A stretch of DNA of 16,730 bases from UBA993 sp964389365. GTDB lineage: Bacteria > Bacillota > Dethiobacteria > DTU022. Both the position numbers and the translations under genes were made by a program. The stretch covers positions 1-16,730 of the forward strand of contig CAYMDO010000037.1 in the NCBI GenBank assembly GCA_964389365.1. Direction: 5' to 3'. Every line of letters begins with the position of its first letter. Position 1 is the stretch's first letter. Positions 1-6,168 of the stretch are shown in pieces. The notes beneath the pieces are model-generated. The model was not told where the DNA came from, did not search any database, and saw only the letters and a program-made list of their open reading frames with translations.

Positions 1-54
1 TGCCAAGCCCACAGCGGACTTTCACCGCCAAGCTAACGCCCATGCCGGGCGCAC
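1..54 (-). mobile_element. 5' end of a group IIC intron (truncated by window edge)
   Basis: Read on the minus strand, position 54 begins GTGCGCCCGGCATGGGCG and continues into a GGTGAAAGTCC-like segment. This closely resembles the 5' start of domain I of group IIC introns such as the Oceanobacillus iheyensis intron (GUGUGCCCGGCAUGGG..., with GGGUGAGAGUCCC further on), as I recall that sequence. The position fits too: class C introns insert just 3' of intrinsic terminators, and this start lies directly after the selC terminator hairpin and its T-run. Only 54 bases are visible, so the reverse transcriptase ORF and domains V/VI would lie left of the window. A degraded 5' fragment cannot be excluded. 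Confidence 0.75.
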
Positions 55-93
55 CTAAAAAAGCCTCTTACTATTTGCAATTGTAAGAGGCTT
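55..93 (-). terminator. Intrinsic terminator of selC, also the intron target site
   Basis: On the minus strand an 11-bp stem (AAGCCTCTTAC with GTAAGAGGCTT, positions 61-71 and 83-93) is followed by a run of six T residues and AG, starting seven bases after the CCA end of the tRNA. This is a standard rho-independent terminator for the tRNA transcript. The group IIC intron begins at the next base, so the hairpin probably also served as the insertion signal. Confidence 0.85.
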
Positions 94-99
94 ATAGGT

Positions 100-193
100 T
101 GGCGGGAGTAGATGGGAATCGAACCCACCGCAGGGGGCTGCCCTGCCACAGGATTTGAAGTCCAGGAACGCCACCAGGCTGCTAACTACTCCC
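100..193 (-). tRNA. selC: tRNA-Sec (anticodon UCA)
   Basis: On the minus strand a 94-nt tRNA starts GGGAGTAG and ends CTACTCCC-G-CCA, giving the 8-bp acceptor stem typical of bacterial tRNA-Sec, with an encoded CCA. The anticodon loop is CTTCAAA with anticodon TCA, flanked by GGA/TCC. A long variable arm (GCAGGG paired with CCCTGC) and a TTCGATTC T-loop complete the fold. It inserts selenocysteine at UGA codons together with SelA, SelB and SelD, none of which is in the window. Its presence means that the genome encodes selenoproteins, such as formate dehydrogenase or glycine/proline reductase. Confidence 0.95.
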
Positions 194-212
194 GTTTGAT
201 GATCTACAAAAT

Positions 213-242
213 AGATTACATGATGTATAGCATACTTGTCAA
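213..242 (-). promoter_or_regulatory. Probable sigma-A promoter of selC
   Basis: On the minus strand TTGACA (237-242) and TAATCT (213-218) are separated by 18 bases, about 20 bases upstream of the tRNA 5' end. The -35 box is perfect and the -10 box is fair. Confidence 0.6.
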
Positions 243-302
243 AGAATTATTTGGTTACCGGGATTAAATGATCAGAAATTTTTCAATAATACAGACAGAA
301 AA

Positions 303-332
303 TTGACAGCTATCAGGAGTCTTTGATAAGAT
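303..332 (+). promoter_or_regulatory. Probable sigma-A promoter for the iron-sulfur protein gene
   Basis: TTGACA (303-308) lies 18 bases before TAAGAT (327-332), about 30 bases upstream of the start codon at 366. The -35 is consensus; the -10 matches TATAAT at four of six positions. Confidence 0.5.
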
Positions 333-365
333 TTTTGCATTAAGCAAAATGAAATGGGGGATATT

Positions 366-1430
366 ATGAGCAGCACTTTATACCGTCGGATGCAGGAAAG
401 ACTTGACAGTTATTCAGTAGGGTTTCCGGCGACAGAGTCGGGGGTAGAGATTGAAATATTAAAGAAACTGTTCAGTGAAAATGAAGCAGAGTTGTTTTTG
501 GCACTCAGCCCGGCGTTAGAAAAACCGGAAGATATTGCATCTCGGCTGGGCAGGCCAGTTGAGGAGTTAGCAGAAAAATTGGAAGAAATGGCTTCGCGGG
601 GCCTCCTTTTCCGCCTTAATAAAAACGGCGAGAAGAAATACGCCGCTGCAGCCTTTATTCACGGTATTTTTGAGTTTCAGCTGACACGGATTGATCACGA
701 GCTGGCGGAGTTGGTCAACCGTTACCTGGATGAAGGCTTGGACAAGTCGATAATTGGTGTTAAAGGAACTTTTCTAAGAACCATCCCGATTGCCCAATCG
801 ATACCGGCGCAGCATCATGTGGCTTCTTTTAATGATGCTGTGGAAATATTACGCAGAGCCGGCAAGATCGCGCTTGCCGGCTGTATCTGCCGCAAGAGTA
901 AAGACCTGGTCAGTAATTCGTGCGGCGCTCCGCTTGAAGTTTGCTTTCTTTTCGGCTCGATGGGACAATACTATATAGACAACCAGATGGCGTGGGAAGT
1001 AGATGTAGAAGAGGCGATAAAAATCGTAGCCATAGCTCAGGAAGCAGGCCTAGTTACCCAACCGGCCACCTCGGCTAACCCCAGCGGTATGTGTAACTGC
1101 TGCGGCGATTGCTGCGGTGTTCTCGCTTCAATCAAGCGGGCAGAAAACCCGGGCGATCTGGTATATTCGAACAATTATGCCCTGGTTGATGCAGAACAGT
1201 GTGTGGAGTGCGGAGAATGTGTGGAGCATTGCCACATGGAAGCAATTAATATGTCTGATGACGGGCCAGCTGAGATCCTTGAGCATCGCTGCATCGGCTG
1301 CGGGGTTTGTGTCCCCCGGTGTTCTTCAGAGGCAATAAACCTGCACCTGAAACCGGAAGAAAAGCGACTCCCATTGCCGCAAAACAGCTTCGAACAGATG
1401 ATGAAAATGATGGAGATCAGAAATCGGTAA
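366..1430 (+). CDS. Winged-helix / double [4Fe-4S] ferredoxin-domain protein, function unknown
   Basis: A 354-residue protein with three parts. Residues about 31-85 resemble a winged-helix domain (an acidic helical region ending in EEMASRGLLFRL, then a basic wing-like turn). The middle contains unusual cysteines: CIC at 173-175, then C186 and C193, and a dense CNCCGDCC at 243-250. The C-terminus has two ferredoxin motifs, CxxCxxCxxxC at 279-289 and 309-319. The last eight cysteines should bind two [4Fe-4S] clusters; the middle set may hold another metal or cluster. No signal peptide or membrane segment is seen, so it is probably cytoplasmic. I chose ATG 366 because GGGGG lies five bases upstream; ATG 354 has no Shine-Dalgarno. 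It could be an electron carrier or a redox-sensing regulator; the helix-turn-helix part may not bind DNA. I do not recognise a named family member. Confidence 0.85.
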   Translation: MSSTLYRRMQERLDSYSVGFPATESGVEIEILKKLFSENEAELFLALSPALEKPEDIASRLGRPVEELAEKLEEMASRGLLFRLNKNGEKKYAAAAFIHGIFEFQLTRIDHELAELVNRYLDEGLDKSIIGVKGTFLRTIPIAQSIPAQHHVASFNDAVEILRRAGKIALAGCICRKSKDLVSNSCGAPLEVCFLFGSMGQYYIDNQMAWEVDVEEAIKIVAIAQEAGLVTQPATSANPSGMCNCCGDCCGVLASIKRAENPGDLVYSNNYALVDAEQCVECGECVEHCHMEAINMSDDGPAEILEHRCIGCGVCVPRCSSEAINLHLKPEEKRLPLPQNSFEQMMKMMEIRNR

Positions 1431-1457
1431 GGGCAGGAGCCAGGAGCCACCGACGGG

Positions 1458-1494
1458 GGCAGACGGGGAGACGTTGGCAGACGAGGGGACGTTT
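1458..1494 (+). repeat. Imperfect 18-bp tandem repeat at the left edge of the transposase element
   Basis: GGCAGACGGGGAGACGTT (1458-1475) is followed at once by GGCAGACGAGGGGACGTTT (1476-1494). The second copy runs into the left inverted end of the element, so an end sequence may have been duplicated. Confidence 0.6.
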
Positions 1495-1509
1495 CACCTG
1501 TCTTGTTTG
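1484..1509 (+). repeat. Left inverted end of the transposase element
   Basis: This begins AGGGGACGTTTCA and ends TGTCTTGTTTG. It pairs with the right end at 2312-2335, with mismatches at the two bases before TGTCTT. Confidence 0.65.
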
Positions 1510-1548
1510 TATCTGCTGCAATAATATTGTGCTTTGGGGTGATAGTTA

Positions 1549-2310
1549 TTGGCAAGACTGGCAAGGGTGAAAAGCAGCACTGGAATATATCACATTATGT
1601 TAAGAGGTATAGATAAAAGAAACCTATTCTTCGATAACGAAGATCGAAATATTTTTATAGAGAATTTAATTAAAGCTAAAGGTGACGGCAGGTTTGAGCT
1701 TTTTGGTTATTGCCTGATGGACAACCATATCCATTTACTCCTGAAAGCTATTGAAGAACCTGGAGTTATTATGAAGCGAATTACCGTTGGATATGTATGG
1801 TGGAACAATCGCAAATATGAACGGACCGGCCACCTGTTCCAAAACAGATATCTGAGTGAGCCTGTTGAGAAAGAAGATTATCTATTAACCGTATTGCGAT
1901 ATATACATCAGAACCCTTATAAAGCAGGATTAGTGACAGATATCAAAGATTATCGTTGGAGCAGTTACGATCAATACCGGCGATTCTATGGCGAAGAAAA
2001 TACATTTATCAGTGGTGAGCTAATAAAAGCTTATTTCAATACGTTTATAAGCTTTCGTAAATTTATGACTGCCAATAGCAATGATCAATGCCTTGATAAG
2101 CACGATGCCGAGCGGTGCACGGATAAGAAATTAAAGCAACAAATCATTGGCAAGTATGGCCAGAAAGGGCTACAGTCAGCTTCTGATGATGACATTAGGA
2201 TAATGATTAATGAGATTTACTCTAATACAAGCGCAAGCATCAGACAATTAAATCGGGTTACGGGGATTGGAAAAAGCTTTATTGAAAAAGCGATCAAGAA
2301 AGACAAATGA
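1549..2310 (+). CDS. IS200-like / REP-associated Y1 HUH transposase
   Basis: A 253-residue Y1 single-stranded-DNA transposase of the TnpREP/RAYT branch. The metal-binding HUH motif is H60-I-H62 within the typical CLMDNHIHLLL context. The nucleophile is most likely Y118 in VLRYIHQNPYKAGL, and GHLFQNRY (94-101) is another family signature. The C-terminal third (about 185-253) is a helix-turn-helix-like tail ending SIRQLNRVTGIGKSFIEKA, often found on this family. The start is TTG 1549, with GGGGTGA eight bases or so upstream. The reading frame is intact with all catalytic residues, so the enzyme may be active. No TnpB or second gene is present. Confidence 0.92.
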   Translation: MARLARVKSSTGIYHIMLRGIDKRNLFFDNEDRNIFIENLIKAKGDGRFELFGYCLMDNHIHLLLKAIEEPGVIMKRITVGYVWWNNRKYERTGHLFQNRYLSEPVEKEDYLLTVLRYIHQNPYKAGLVTDIKDYRWSSYDQYRRFYGEENTFISGELIKAYFNTFISFRKFMTANSNDQCLDKHDAERCTDKKLKQQIIGKYGQKGLQSASDDDIRIMINEIYSNTSASIRQLNRVTGIGKSFIEKAIKKDK

Positions 2311-2324
2311 GGAAAGACAAATGA
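2298..2324 (+). repeat. Direct repeat spanning the transposase stop and right inverted end
   Basis: GAAAGACAAATGA occurs at 2298-2310 and again at 2312-2324, a 14-base period. The first copy contains the transposase stop codon; the second is the inner part of the right inverted end. Confidence 0.7.
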
Positions 2325-2343
2325 AACGTCCCCTTGTCGTGCC
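2312..2343 (+). repeat. Right inverted end of the transposase element
   Basis: This reads GAAAGACAAATGAAACGTCC and continues CCTTGTCGTGCC. Its complement matches the left end (1476-1509) over roughly 30 bases with several mismatches and a small gap. Confidence 0.65.
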
Positions 2344-2355
2344 ACTGTCGTGTAA

Positions 2356-3036
2356 TCACACGGCAGGATTTCCCGCCGCCGCTTCTATTTGGCCTTTTAG
2401 CCAGCTGCACCACTCATCCAGGCCAGCCCCTGTTTTGCAGGAGGTGGTAAAGATATGGATCGAAGGGTTAAGCCTGCGCACTCTTTCGATCAATAAACCA
2501 GAATCAAAGTCGGCAATTTCCAGGTAATCGGCTTTACTGATCACCAGGCAATCGCATACTGAAAAGATAACCGGGTACTTAAGCACTTTGTCGTCACCTT
2601 CGGGCACACTTAAGATAACCACCTTGCTGTTTTCGCCCAGGTCAAATTCTGCCGGGCATACCAGGTTGCCGATGTTTTCGATTAGCACAGCGTCCAGCGC
2701 CGACAGTTCCAGGGTATCAAGGGCTTCTTTTACCATCGGGGCATCAAGGTGGCAGGCTCCACCGGTGCGCAGCTGCACCGCGGTTATTCCTTCCGCCGCC
2801 ACCTTATCGGCATCGACCTGCGATTCGATATCGCCTTCAATTACGGCTATCCGGCAGCTGCCCTTCAGGCGGCGCAGGGTTTCAATGATTAAAGTGGTTT
2901 TTCCGGCACCCGGCGAGGCCATCAGGTTGAGCATGAATACCCGGTTATCTTTTAACTTCTTCCTGATTTGCCCTGCCTGATCGCGGTTATCGGAGAGGAT
3001 CGTTTCCTTGATGTCGATCAGCCTTACTTTGTCCAT
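2356..3036 (-). CDS. hypB: Hydrogenase nickel-insertion GTPase HypB
   Basis: A 226-residue cytoplasmic SIMIBI-class GTPase that drives nickel insertion into [NiFe]-hydrogenase with HypA. Visible motifs: Walker A ASPGAGKTT (40-48), GGACH (92-96), which supplies the Cys-His metal ligands of the G-domain site, ENIGNLVCPAEFDLGE (120-135), and SKAD (167-170) in place of the usual NKxD base-recognition motif. The N-terminal CXXCGC nickel site and the histidine-rich stretch found in some HypB proteins are absent, so this is the minimal form. The start ATG shares one base with the hypA stop (TGATG), and its Shine-Dalgarno GAGGTG lies inside the end of hypA, so translation is probably coupled. No hydrogenase structural genes are in the window. 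Confidence 0.96.
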   Translation of the reverse strand: MDKVRLIDIKETILSDNRDQAGQIRKKLKDNRVFMLNLMASPGAGKTTLIIETLRRLKGSCRIAVIEGDIESQVDADKVAAEGITAVQLRTGGACHLDAPMVKEALDTLELSALDAVLIENIGNLVCPAEFDLGENSKVVILSVPEGDDKVLKYPVIFSVCDCLVISKADYLEIADFDSGLLIERVRRLNPSIHIFTTSCKTGAGLDEWCSWLKGQIEAAAGNPAV

Positions 3037-3383
3037 CAGATCACCTCAATGCTGTCGATTAAAAACTCGTCCCCCCCGGTCAGCACAGATTTATCATTAC
3101 TGCACTCGGGGCATTTTATATTATCTGAACGAATGTCGGCGCTAAACCCGGCCCGGCAAGCCTGGCAGGTCATTTGTACCGGTATCCTGGTGAGGGTAAT
3201 TGCGGCACCCTCGGCGATCGTTTCACGGCTTAAGTAGTCGAAATAACGCTGGATCCATTCTTCTGTCAGGTCACGCAGTTCGCCTGCCAGCAGGCGGATG
3301 CTGACCACGCGTGCAGCCTGATTTTCAGCGGCGTATTTTAAAACAATTTTTAGCACAGTTTCAGTAATGGCCAGTTCGTGGAT
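3036..3383 (-). CDS. hypA: Hydrogenase/urease nickel chaperone HypA (start codon apparently ATC)
   Basis: This zinc-containing nickel metallochaperone hands Ni to HypB and the hydrogenase precursor. The zinc site is two CxxC pairs, C73-x2-C76 and C91-x2-C94. HypA proteins begin Met-His-Glu-Leu, and the Met amine plus His2 bind nickel. Here HELAITETV is present, but the codon before His is ATC (3383-3381), not ATG. AAAGAGGTGG lies just upstream, with its GAGG core eight bases before ATC. Starting there gives 115 residues, the normal family size. In-frame alternatives are CTG 3386, GTG 3392 and TTG 3437; each adds residues before His that would displace the nickel ligand, and the last two are poorly spaced from a Shine-Dalgarno. 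The identity is secure; the start is not. Confidence 0.93.
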   Translation of the reverse strand: MHELAITETVLKIVLKYAAENQAARVVSIRLLAGELRDLTEEWIQRYFDYLSRETIAEGAAITLTRIPVQMTCQACRAGFSADIRSDNIKCPECSNDKSVLTGGDEFLIDSIEVI

Positions 3384-3388
3384 CAGTG

Positions 3389-3398
3389 CCACCTCTTT
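3389..3398 (-). promoter_or_regulatory. Ribosome binding site that decides the hypA start
   Basis: AAAGAGGTGG on the minus strand. The GAGG core (3392-3395) is followed by eight bases and then ATC (3383), where family alignment predicts the first residue. It is too close to, or overlaps, the canonical-type GTG at 3392. Confidence 0.6.
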
Positions 3399-3415
3399 CG
3401 AATATCTTATATACA

Positions 3416-3434
3416 GGTAAAAACCATTTTTACC
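3416..3434 (-). promoter_or_regulatory. Inverted repeat in the hypA leader
   Basis: GGTAAAAA and TTTTTACC form an 8-bp stem with a 3-base loop. On the minus strand it lies just after a GGAGG and contains an ATG that opens a six-codon frame ending before hypA. It could be an operator or a translational control hairpin; no known nickel-repressor box is recognised. Confidence 0.35.
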
Positions 3435-3481
3435 CAACCTCCAATCCTGTGGTTAGTGGTTGGCAGCCTGGGATTTGGTGT

Positions 3482-3510
3482 AGTATATGTTCCCTCTCCT
3501 AACGTGAGAA
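3482..3510 (-). promoter_or_regulatory. Possible sigma-A promoter for hypAB
   Basis: On the minus strand TTCTCA (3505-3510), a 17-base spacer, and TATACT (3482-3487). The -10 is good and the -35 moderate. It would give a leader of about 90 bases before hypA, separating hypAB from the upstream aminotransferase gene. Confidence 0.4.
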
Positions 3511-3538
3511 ATAATTTATGGGCCCCTGCGGAAATTGT

Positions 3539-4726
3539 TTACGGAAGCAAAGCTTTTGCCATGCGCTGCAGGCATTCTTCAAGAATACTGCGCGGACAGG
3601 CTGCATTGATCCGCACAAACCCGGTTCCTTCGTCGCCGAAGTAGTAGCCCTGGTCGAGAACCAGCTTCGCCCTGTCAAATATTATTTTTTCCAGAGCCAG
3701 ATGGTCTTTGCAGTATGCCCTCAAGTCAATCCAGAGCAGGTAGGTGCCATCAGGGTAGACCAGTTTAGCTTCAGGGAGATTATCATTTATGAAGGCGGCG
3801 GCAAAGTCGATATTTTGATCAAGGTATTTTAGAAGCTGGGCAAGCCATTCCCCGCCTTCATTGTAAGCCGCCTCCACCGCTTTGATGGAGAGCGGGTTGG
3901 CGAGGCCTATGGCCAGGCATTTCGCTGCCATGTGGTTATAAGCTTTCTGCCATTCAGGGTTGTTAATGATAATGTTTGATATTTTAAAGCCGGGCATGTT
4001 AAAGGATTTGCTGGGAGATGTGCAGGTAATAATCATATCTTTGTTGCGGGGGGCTACTTTTTCGAGGGGATGATGAGTAACGCCGTTGCGAACTAAGTCG
4101 GCGTGGATTTCATCGGATATTATCCATTTGCCGTGCCTGCTGCAAATTTCAGCTACCTTTGAGAGTTCTTCGGCGCTAAAAACCAGGCCAACCGGGTTAT
4201 GGGGGCTGCAGAGGATCATGCCCCTGGTGTTACGGTCGGCAATCTTTGTTTCAAGATCGTCAAAGTCAACAGAAAAACGGCCGCCATCGTAGGTGAGGGG
4301 GTTGTTGACAACAACCCGGCCATTGGCTTCTATTTTGTCGGTAAAAGGGTAGTAGACCGGGCGCTGGATTAATATGCCATCTCCCGGCTTGGTCAAGATG
4401 TTGATCAGGACGGCGATCGCCGCCACCACTCCCGGGCCGTAAAAGATATTGCTGCTGTCAACGTGCCAGTCAAAACGGCTTTTAAACCAACCGGTAACAG
4501 AGTCCAGGTATTCAGGGGTGCGGTAGTTGCTGTAGCCGAAGACCAGGCAGTCGACCCGTTTATGCAGGGCTTGCACGATTGGCTCGGCACAGGGAAAATC
4601 CATGTCGGCCACCCACAACGGCAAAGCATCCGGGGGCGCTGCGGAAATGTAATCCCGATAGTATTCCCATTTGATGCTATTGGTATTTTTGCGTTCAACA
4701 ATCTGGTCAAAATCATAGGTAACCAA
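3539..4726 (-). CDS. PatB/MalY-type PLP-dependent aminotransferase / C-S lyase
   Basis: A 395-residue class I/II aminotransferase-fold enzyme of the PatB/MalY group, whose members mostly cleave cystathionine or cysteine (beta C-S lyase); some act as aminotransferases. Visible features: N-terminal LPLWVADMDFP (35-45), which is diagnostic of this group, SPHNPVG (174-180), SDEIHADLV (204-212) with the cofactor-binding aspartate, and SPSKSFNMPG (237-246), where K240 should form the PLP aldimine. The C-terminal FVRINAACPRSIL carries the carboxylate-binding arginine. Length is normal. The start is TTG 4726, with GGGGGTGAG about eight bases upstream. The gene precedes hypAB on the same strand, but there is no obvious functional link. 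Substrate cannot be deduced. Confidence 0.9.
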   Translation of the reverse strand: MVTYDFDQIVERKNTNSIKWEYYRDYISAAPPDALPLWVADMDFPCAEPIVQALHKRVDCLVFGYSNYRTPEYLDSVTGWFKSRFDWHVDSSNIFYGPGVVAAIAVLINILTKPGDGILIQRPVYYPFTDKIEANGRVVVNNPLTYDGGRFSVDFDDLETKIADRNTRGMILCSPHNPVGLVFSAEELSKVAEICSRHGKWIISDEIHADLVRNGVTHHPLEKVAPRNKDMIITCTSPSKSFNMPGFKISNIIINNPEWQKAYNHMAAKCLAIGLANPLSIKAVEAAYNEGGEWLAQLLKYLDQNIDFAAAFINDNLPEAKLVYPDGTYLLWIDLRAYCKDHLALEKIIFDRAKLVLDQGYYFGDEGTGFVRINAACPRSILEECLQRMAKALLP

Positions 4727-4917
4727 TTTACGCTCACCCCCGGTTTGCTTCTTTTGGCACGATATTTCTGTTTCCGTTATAGCAATATAGCAATAAAGCC
4801 AAAAACCGGCGCTGCCCGGGTCAGGCCTGGCGAAAAGCGGTTAGATCTGGCGCAATTAATAGCAATACAAACCGTTGCCTGCTATTAACGGTCTTGGTAT
4901 GCCGGAGAATGTGGTGA

Positions 4918-5766
4918 TCAGTCAAACTCCTTAAACAGCCGCTCAAATTCTTCCTGCGGTTCGATGATATGATAAACATGTTCATCTGTCGGGAATGTAC
5001 CCGCTTTTACATCGGCAACGTAGCTTTTAAAAGCTTCGACCGTGACCGAGGCAATATCGGCGTACTGTTTAACGAACTTTGGCGTATATATTTTGAACTG
5101 CCCTAACATATCGCCGCAGATCAGCAGCTGCCCATCGCAGGGCCCGGCACCGATCGAATAAACCGGTATCTCCAGCTTTCGGGCAATAAAAGCGGTAACT
5201 TCCGGGGGAACTGCTTCAATCAAAAGCGAATAAGCACCCGATTCCTGGACTGCCAGGGCATCTTTGATTACCTCCCGGGCATTTTTAACATCACGGCCCT
5301 GCGCTTTAAAGCCGCCAAGCTGCCCCGAGCTCTGGGGGGTAAGGCCTATATGGCCCATAACCAAAATCCCGGCACCAGTAATCGCCCTGATACGGCTGGC
5401 CACACGCTGCCCCCCTTCAAGCTTGATACAGTCAACTCCTGCTTCTTTAATGAAGCGCACTGCATTTCCCACGGCATCGCTGTCAGATGCCTGATACGCG
5501 CCAAAGGGCATATCACCGATCACCCAGGTATTGGGCGCCCCGCGGCGGACCGAACGGCAGTGGGAGAGGCAATCTTCCATTGTCACCGGGACGGTACTGT
5601 CATAACCCATCACCAGCATCCCCAGGGAATCGCCCACCAGCAGCATATCCATCCCTGCTTCTTCGCCAAATATTGCGGTCGGGTAGTCGTAAGCGGTTAT
5701 CCAGGCTACCTGCTCCCCATCGTTCTTCATGCGGAAAAAGTCATTAACAGTTTTCTTTTTTCCCAT
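4918..5766 (-). CDS. panB: 3-methyl-2-oxobutanoate hydroxymethyltransferase (ketopantoate hydroxymethyltransferase)
   Basis: A 282-residue TIM-barrel enzyme that transfers a hydroxymethyl group from 5,10-methylene-THF to 2-oxoisovalerate, the first committed step of pantothenate and coenzyme A synthesis. Key residues are in place: D46 (VGDSLGM) and D85 (GDMPFGAY) for the metal, K115 and E117 (IKLEGG), and E184 (LIEAVPPE). SIGAG (204-208) and CDGQLLICGDMLG (210-222) complete the signature. I chose ATG 5766 because GGGGG precedes it by seven bases; TTG 5787 would add seven residues and has no Shine-Dalgarno. panC and panD are not adjacent, so this gene stands apart from the usual pan operon. 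It is divergent from the tup operon. Confidence 0.95.
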   Translation of the reverse strand: MGKKKTVNDFFRMKNDGEQVAWITAYDYPTAIFGEEAGMDMLLVGDSLGMLVMGYDSTVPVTMEDCLSHCRSVRRGAPNTWVIGDMPFGAYQASDSDAVGNAVRFIKEAGVDCIKLEGGQRVASRIRAITGAGILVMGHIGLTPQSSGQLGGFKAQGRDVKNAREVIKDALAVQESGAYSLLIEAVPPEVTAFIARKLEIPVYSIGAGPCDGQLLICGDMLGQFKIYTPKFVKQYADIASVTVEAFKSYVADVKAGTFPTDEHVYHIIEPQEEFERLFKEFD

Positions 5767-5934
5767 TATCTGGCCCCCACTTCCCAATTGAATAATTATT
5801 TGGATTGTTCCCGCCCCGGCACTTTAAATATCTATCAATCGCTGATTTAAATTAATAATACCAGAAGTAACCGGCATCTGTCCCATTCCTTCATATTTTA
5901 TCACGTACTAACCACAACTTGCCGTGTCAGCTGC

Positions 5935-5963
5935 TTGACATAACGATCCGGCTGGCTTAGAAT
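5935..5963 (+). promoter_or_regulatory. Sigma-A promoter of the tupABC operon
   Basis: TTGACA (5935-5940), a 17-base spacer and TAGAAT (5958-5963): a near-perfect housekeeping promoter. Transcription would start near 5970, giving a leader of about 200 bases before tupA. Confidence 0.8.
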
Positions 5964-5996
5964 AAATGAGACAATTTAAGGCATCACCTTCGATTC

Positions 5997-6086
5997 ACTC
6001 CTTCTAAAGCGGTTCGCCCGCCATGAGGGATGGACGATAGGGTTCGGCTGGAAACGGCTGTGCCTCCCGTTGCGGAAAGAAGGTCT
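5997..6086 (+). promoter_or_regulatory. Moco/Tuco-type riboswitch aptamer (Moco RNA motif)
   Basis: In the tupABC leader, CCTTCT (6000-6005) pairs with AGAAGG (6078-6083) to close a domain. Inside is a GCTG-GAAA-CGGC hairpin with a GNRA loop (6047-6058), followed by GCCTCCCGTTGCGGAAAG (6062-6079). As I recall it, a GAAA-capped stem followed by GCCTCCCG(G)TTGC and GAAAG is a hallmark of the Moco RNA motif, reported upstream of molybdenum and tungsten cofactor and transport genes. The tungstate importer just downstream fits a tungsten-cofactor (Tuco) or Moco sensor. An intrinsic terminator follows it. I could not do a covariance fit, and the helices between 6006 and 6046 are not resolved by eye. 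Confidence 0.68.
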
Positions 6087-6104
6087 GGTCAGATTGCACA
6101 GGCG

Positions 6105-6141
6105 AAATCGCATTTTCCGGCAGGGGAAGCTGCGATTTTTT
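6105..6141 (+). terminator. Leader terminator between the aptamer and tupA
   Basis: AAATCGCA (6105-6112) pairs with TGCGATTT (6131-6138), with further TTTTCC/GGGGAA pairing inside, followed by a run of T to 6141. It stops transcription before tupA, so the leader likely works by conditional termination controlled by the aptamer. Confidence 0.82.
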
Positions 6142-6168
6142 ATTACAATATGGAAGATGTGATAGAAT

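Larger units (their letters stand above)
1476..2343 (+). mobile_element. IS200/REP-type (TnpREP/RAYT-like) element with imperfect inverted ends
   Basis: A single Y1 transposase gene is bracketed by related inverted sequences: AGGGGACGTTTCACCTGTCT (from 1484) on the left, and on the right AAAGACAAATGAAACGTCCC (from 2313), whose complement reads GGGACGTTTCATTTGTCTTT. The similarity extends outward through GGCAGACG on the left and CGTGCC on the right. The coding part is AT-rich compared with its neighbours, which suggests a foreign origin. It lies between two convergent gene ends, and its right edge is about 13 bases from the hypB stop codon. Exact ends cannot be fixed without an empty-site comparison. 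Confidence 0.7.

Noticed and set aside
354..365. ATG at 354 as the start of the iron-sulfur protein
   Set aside because: It has no Shine-Dalgarno, and the GGGGG just after it fits the ATG at 366 with a five-base spacing.
3036..3437. TTG 3437 as the hypA start
   Set aside because: It would add 18 residues before the conserved His-Glu-Leu, and the GGAGG directly abuts the TTG with no spacer.
5350..5850. Open frame of 166 codons on the + strand
   Set aside because: It is mostly antisense to panB, which has all catalytic residues. No Shine-Dalgarno or domain was found.
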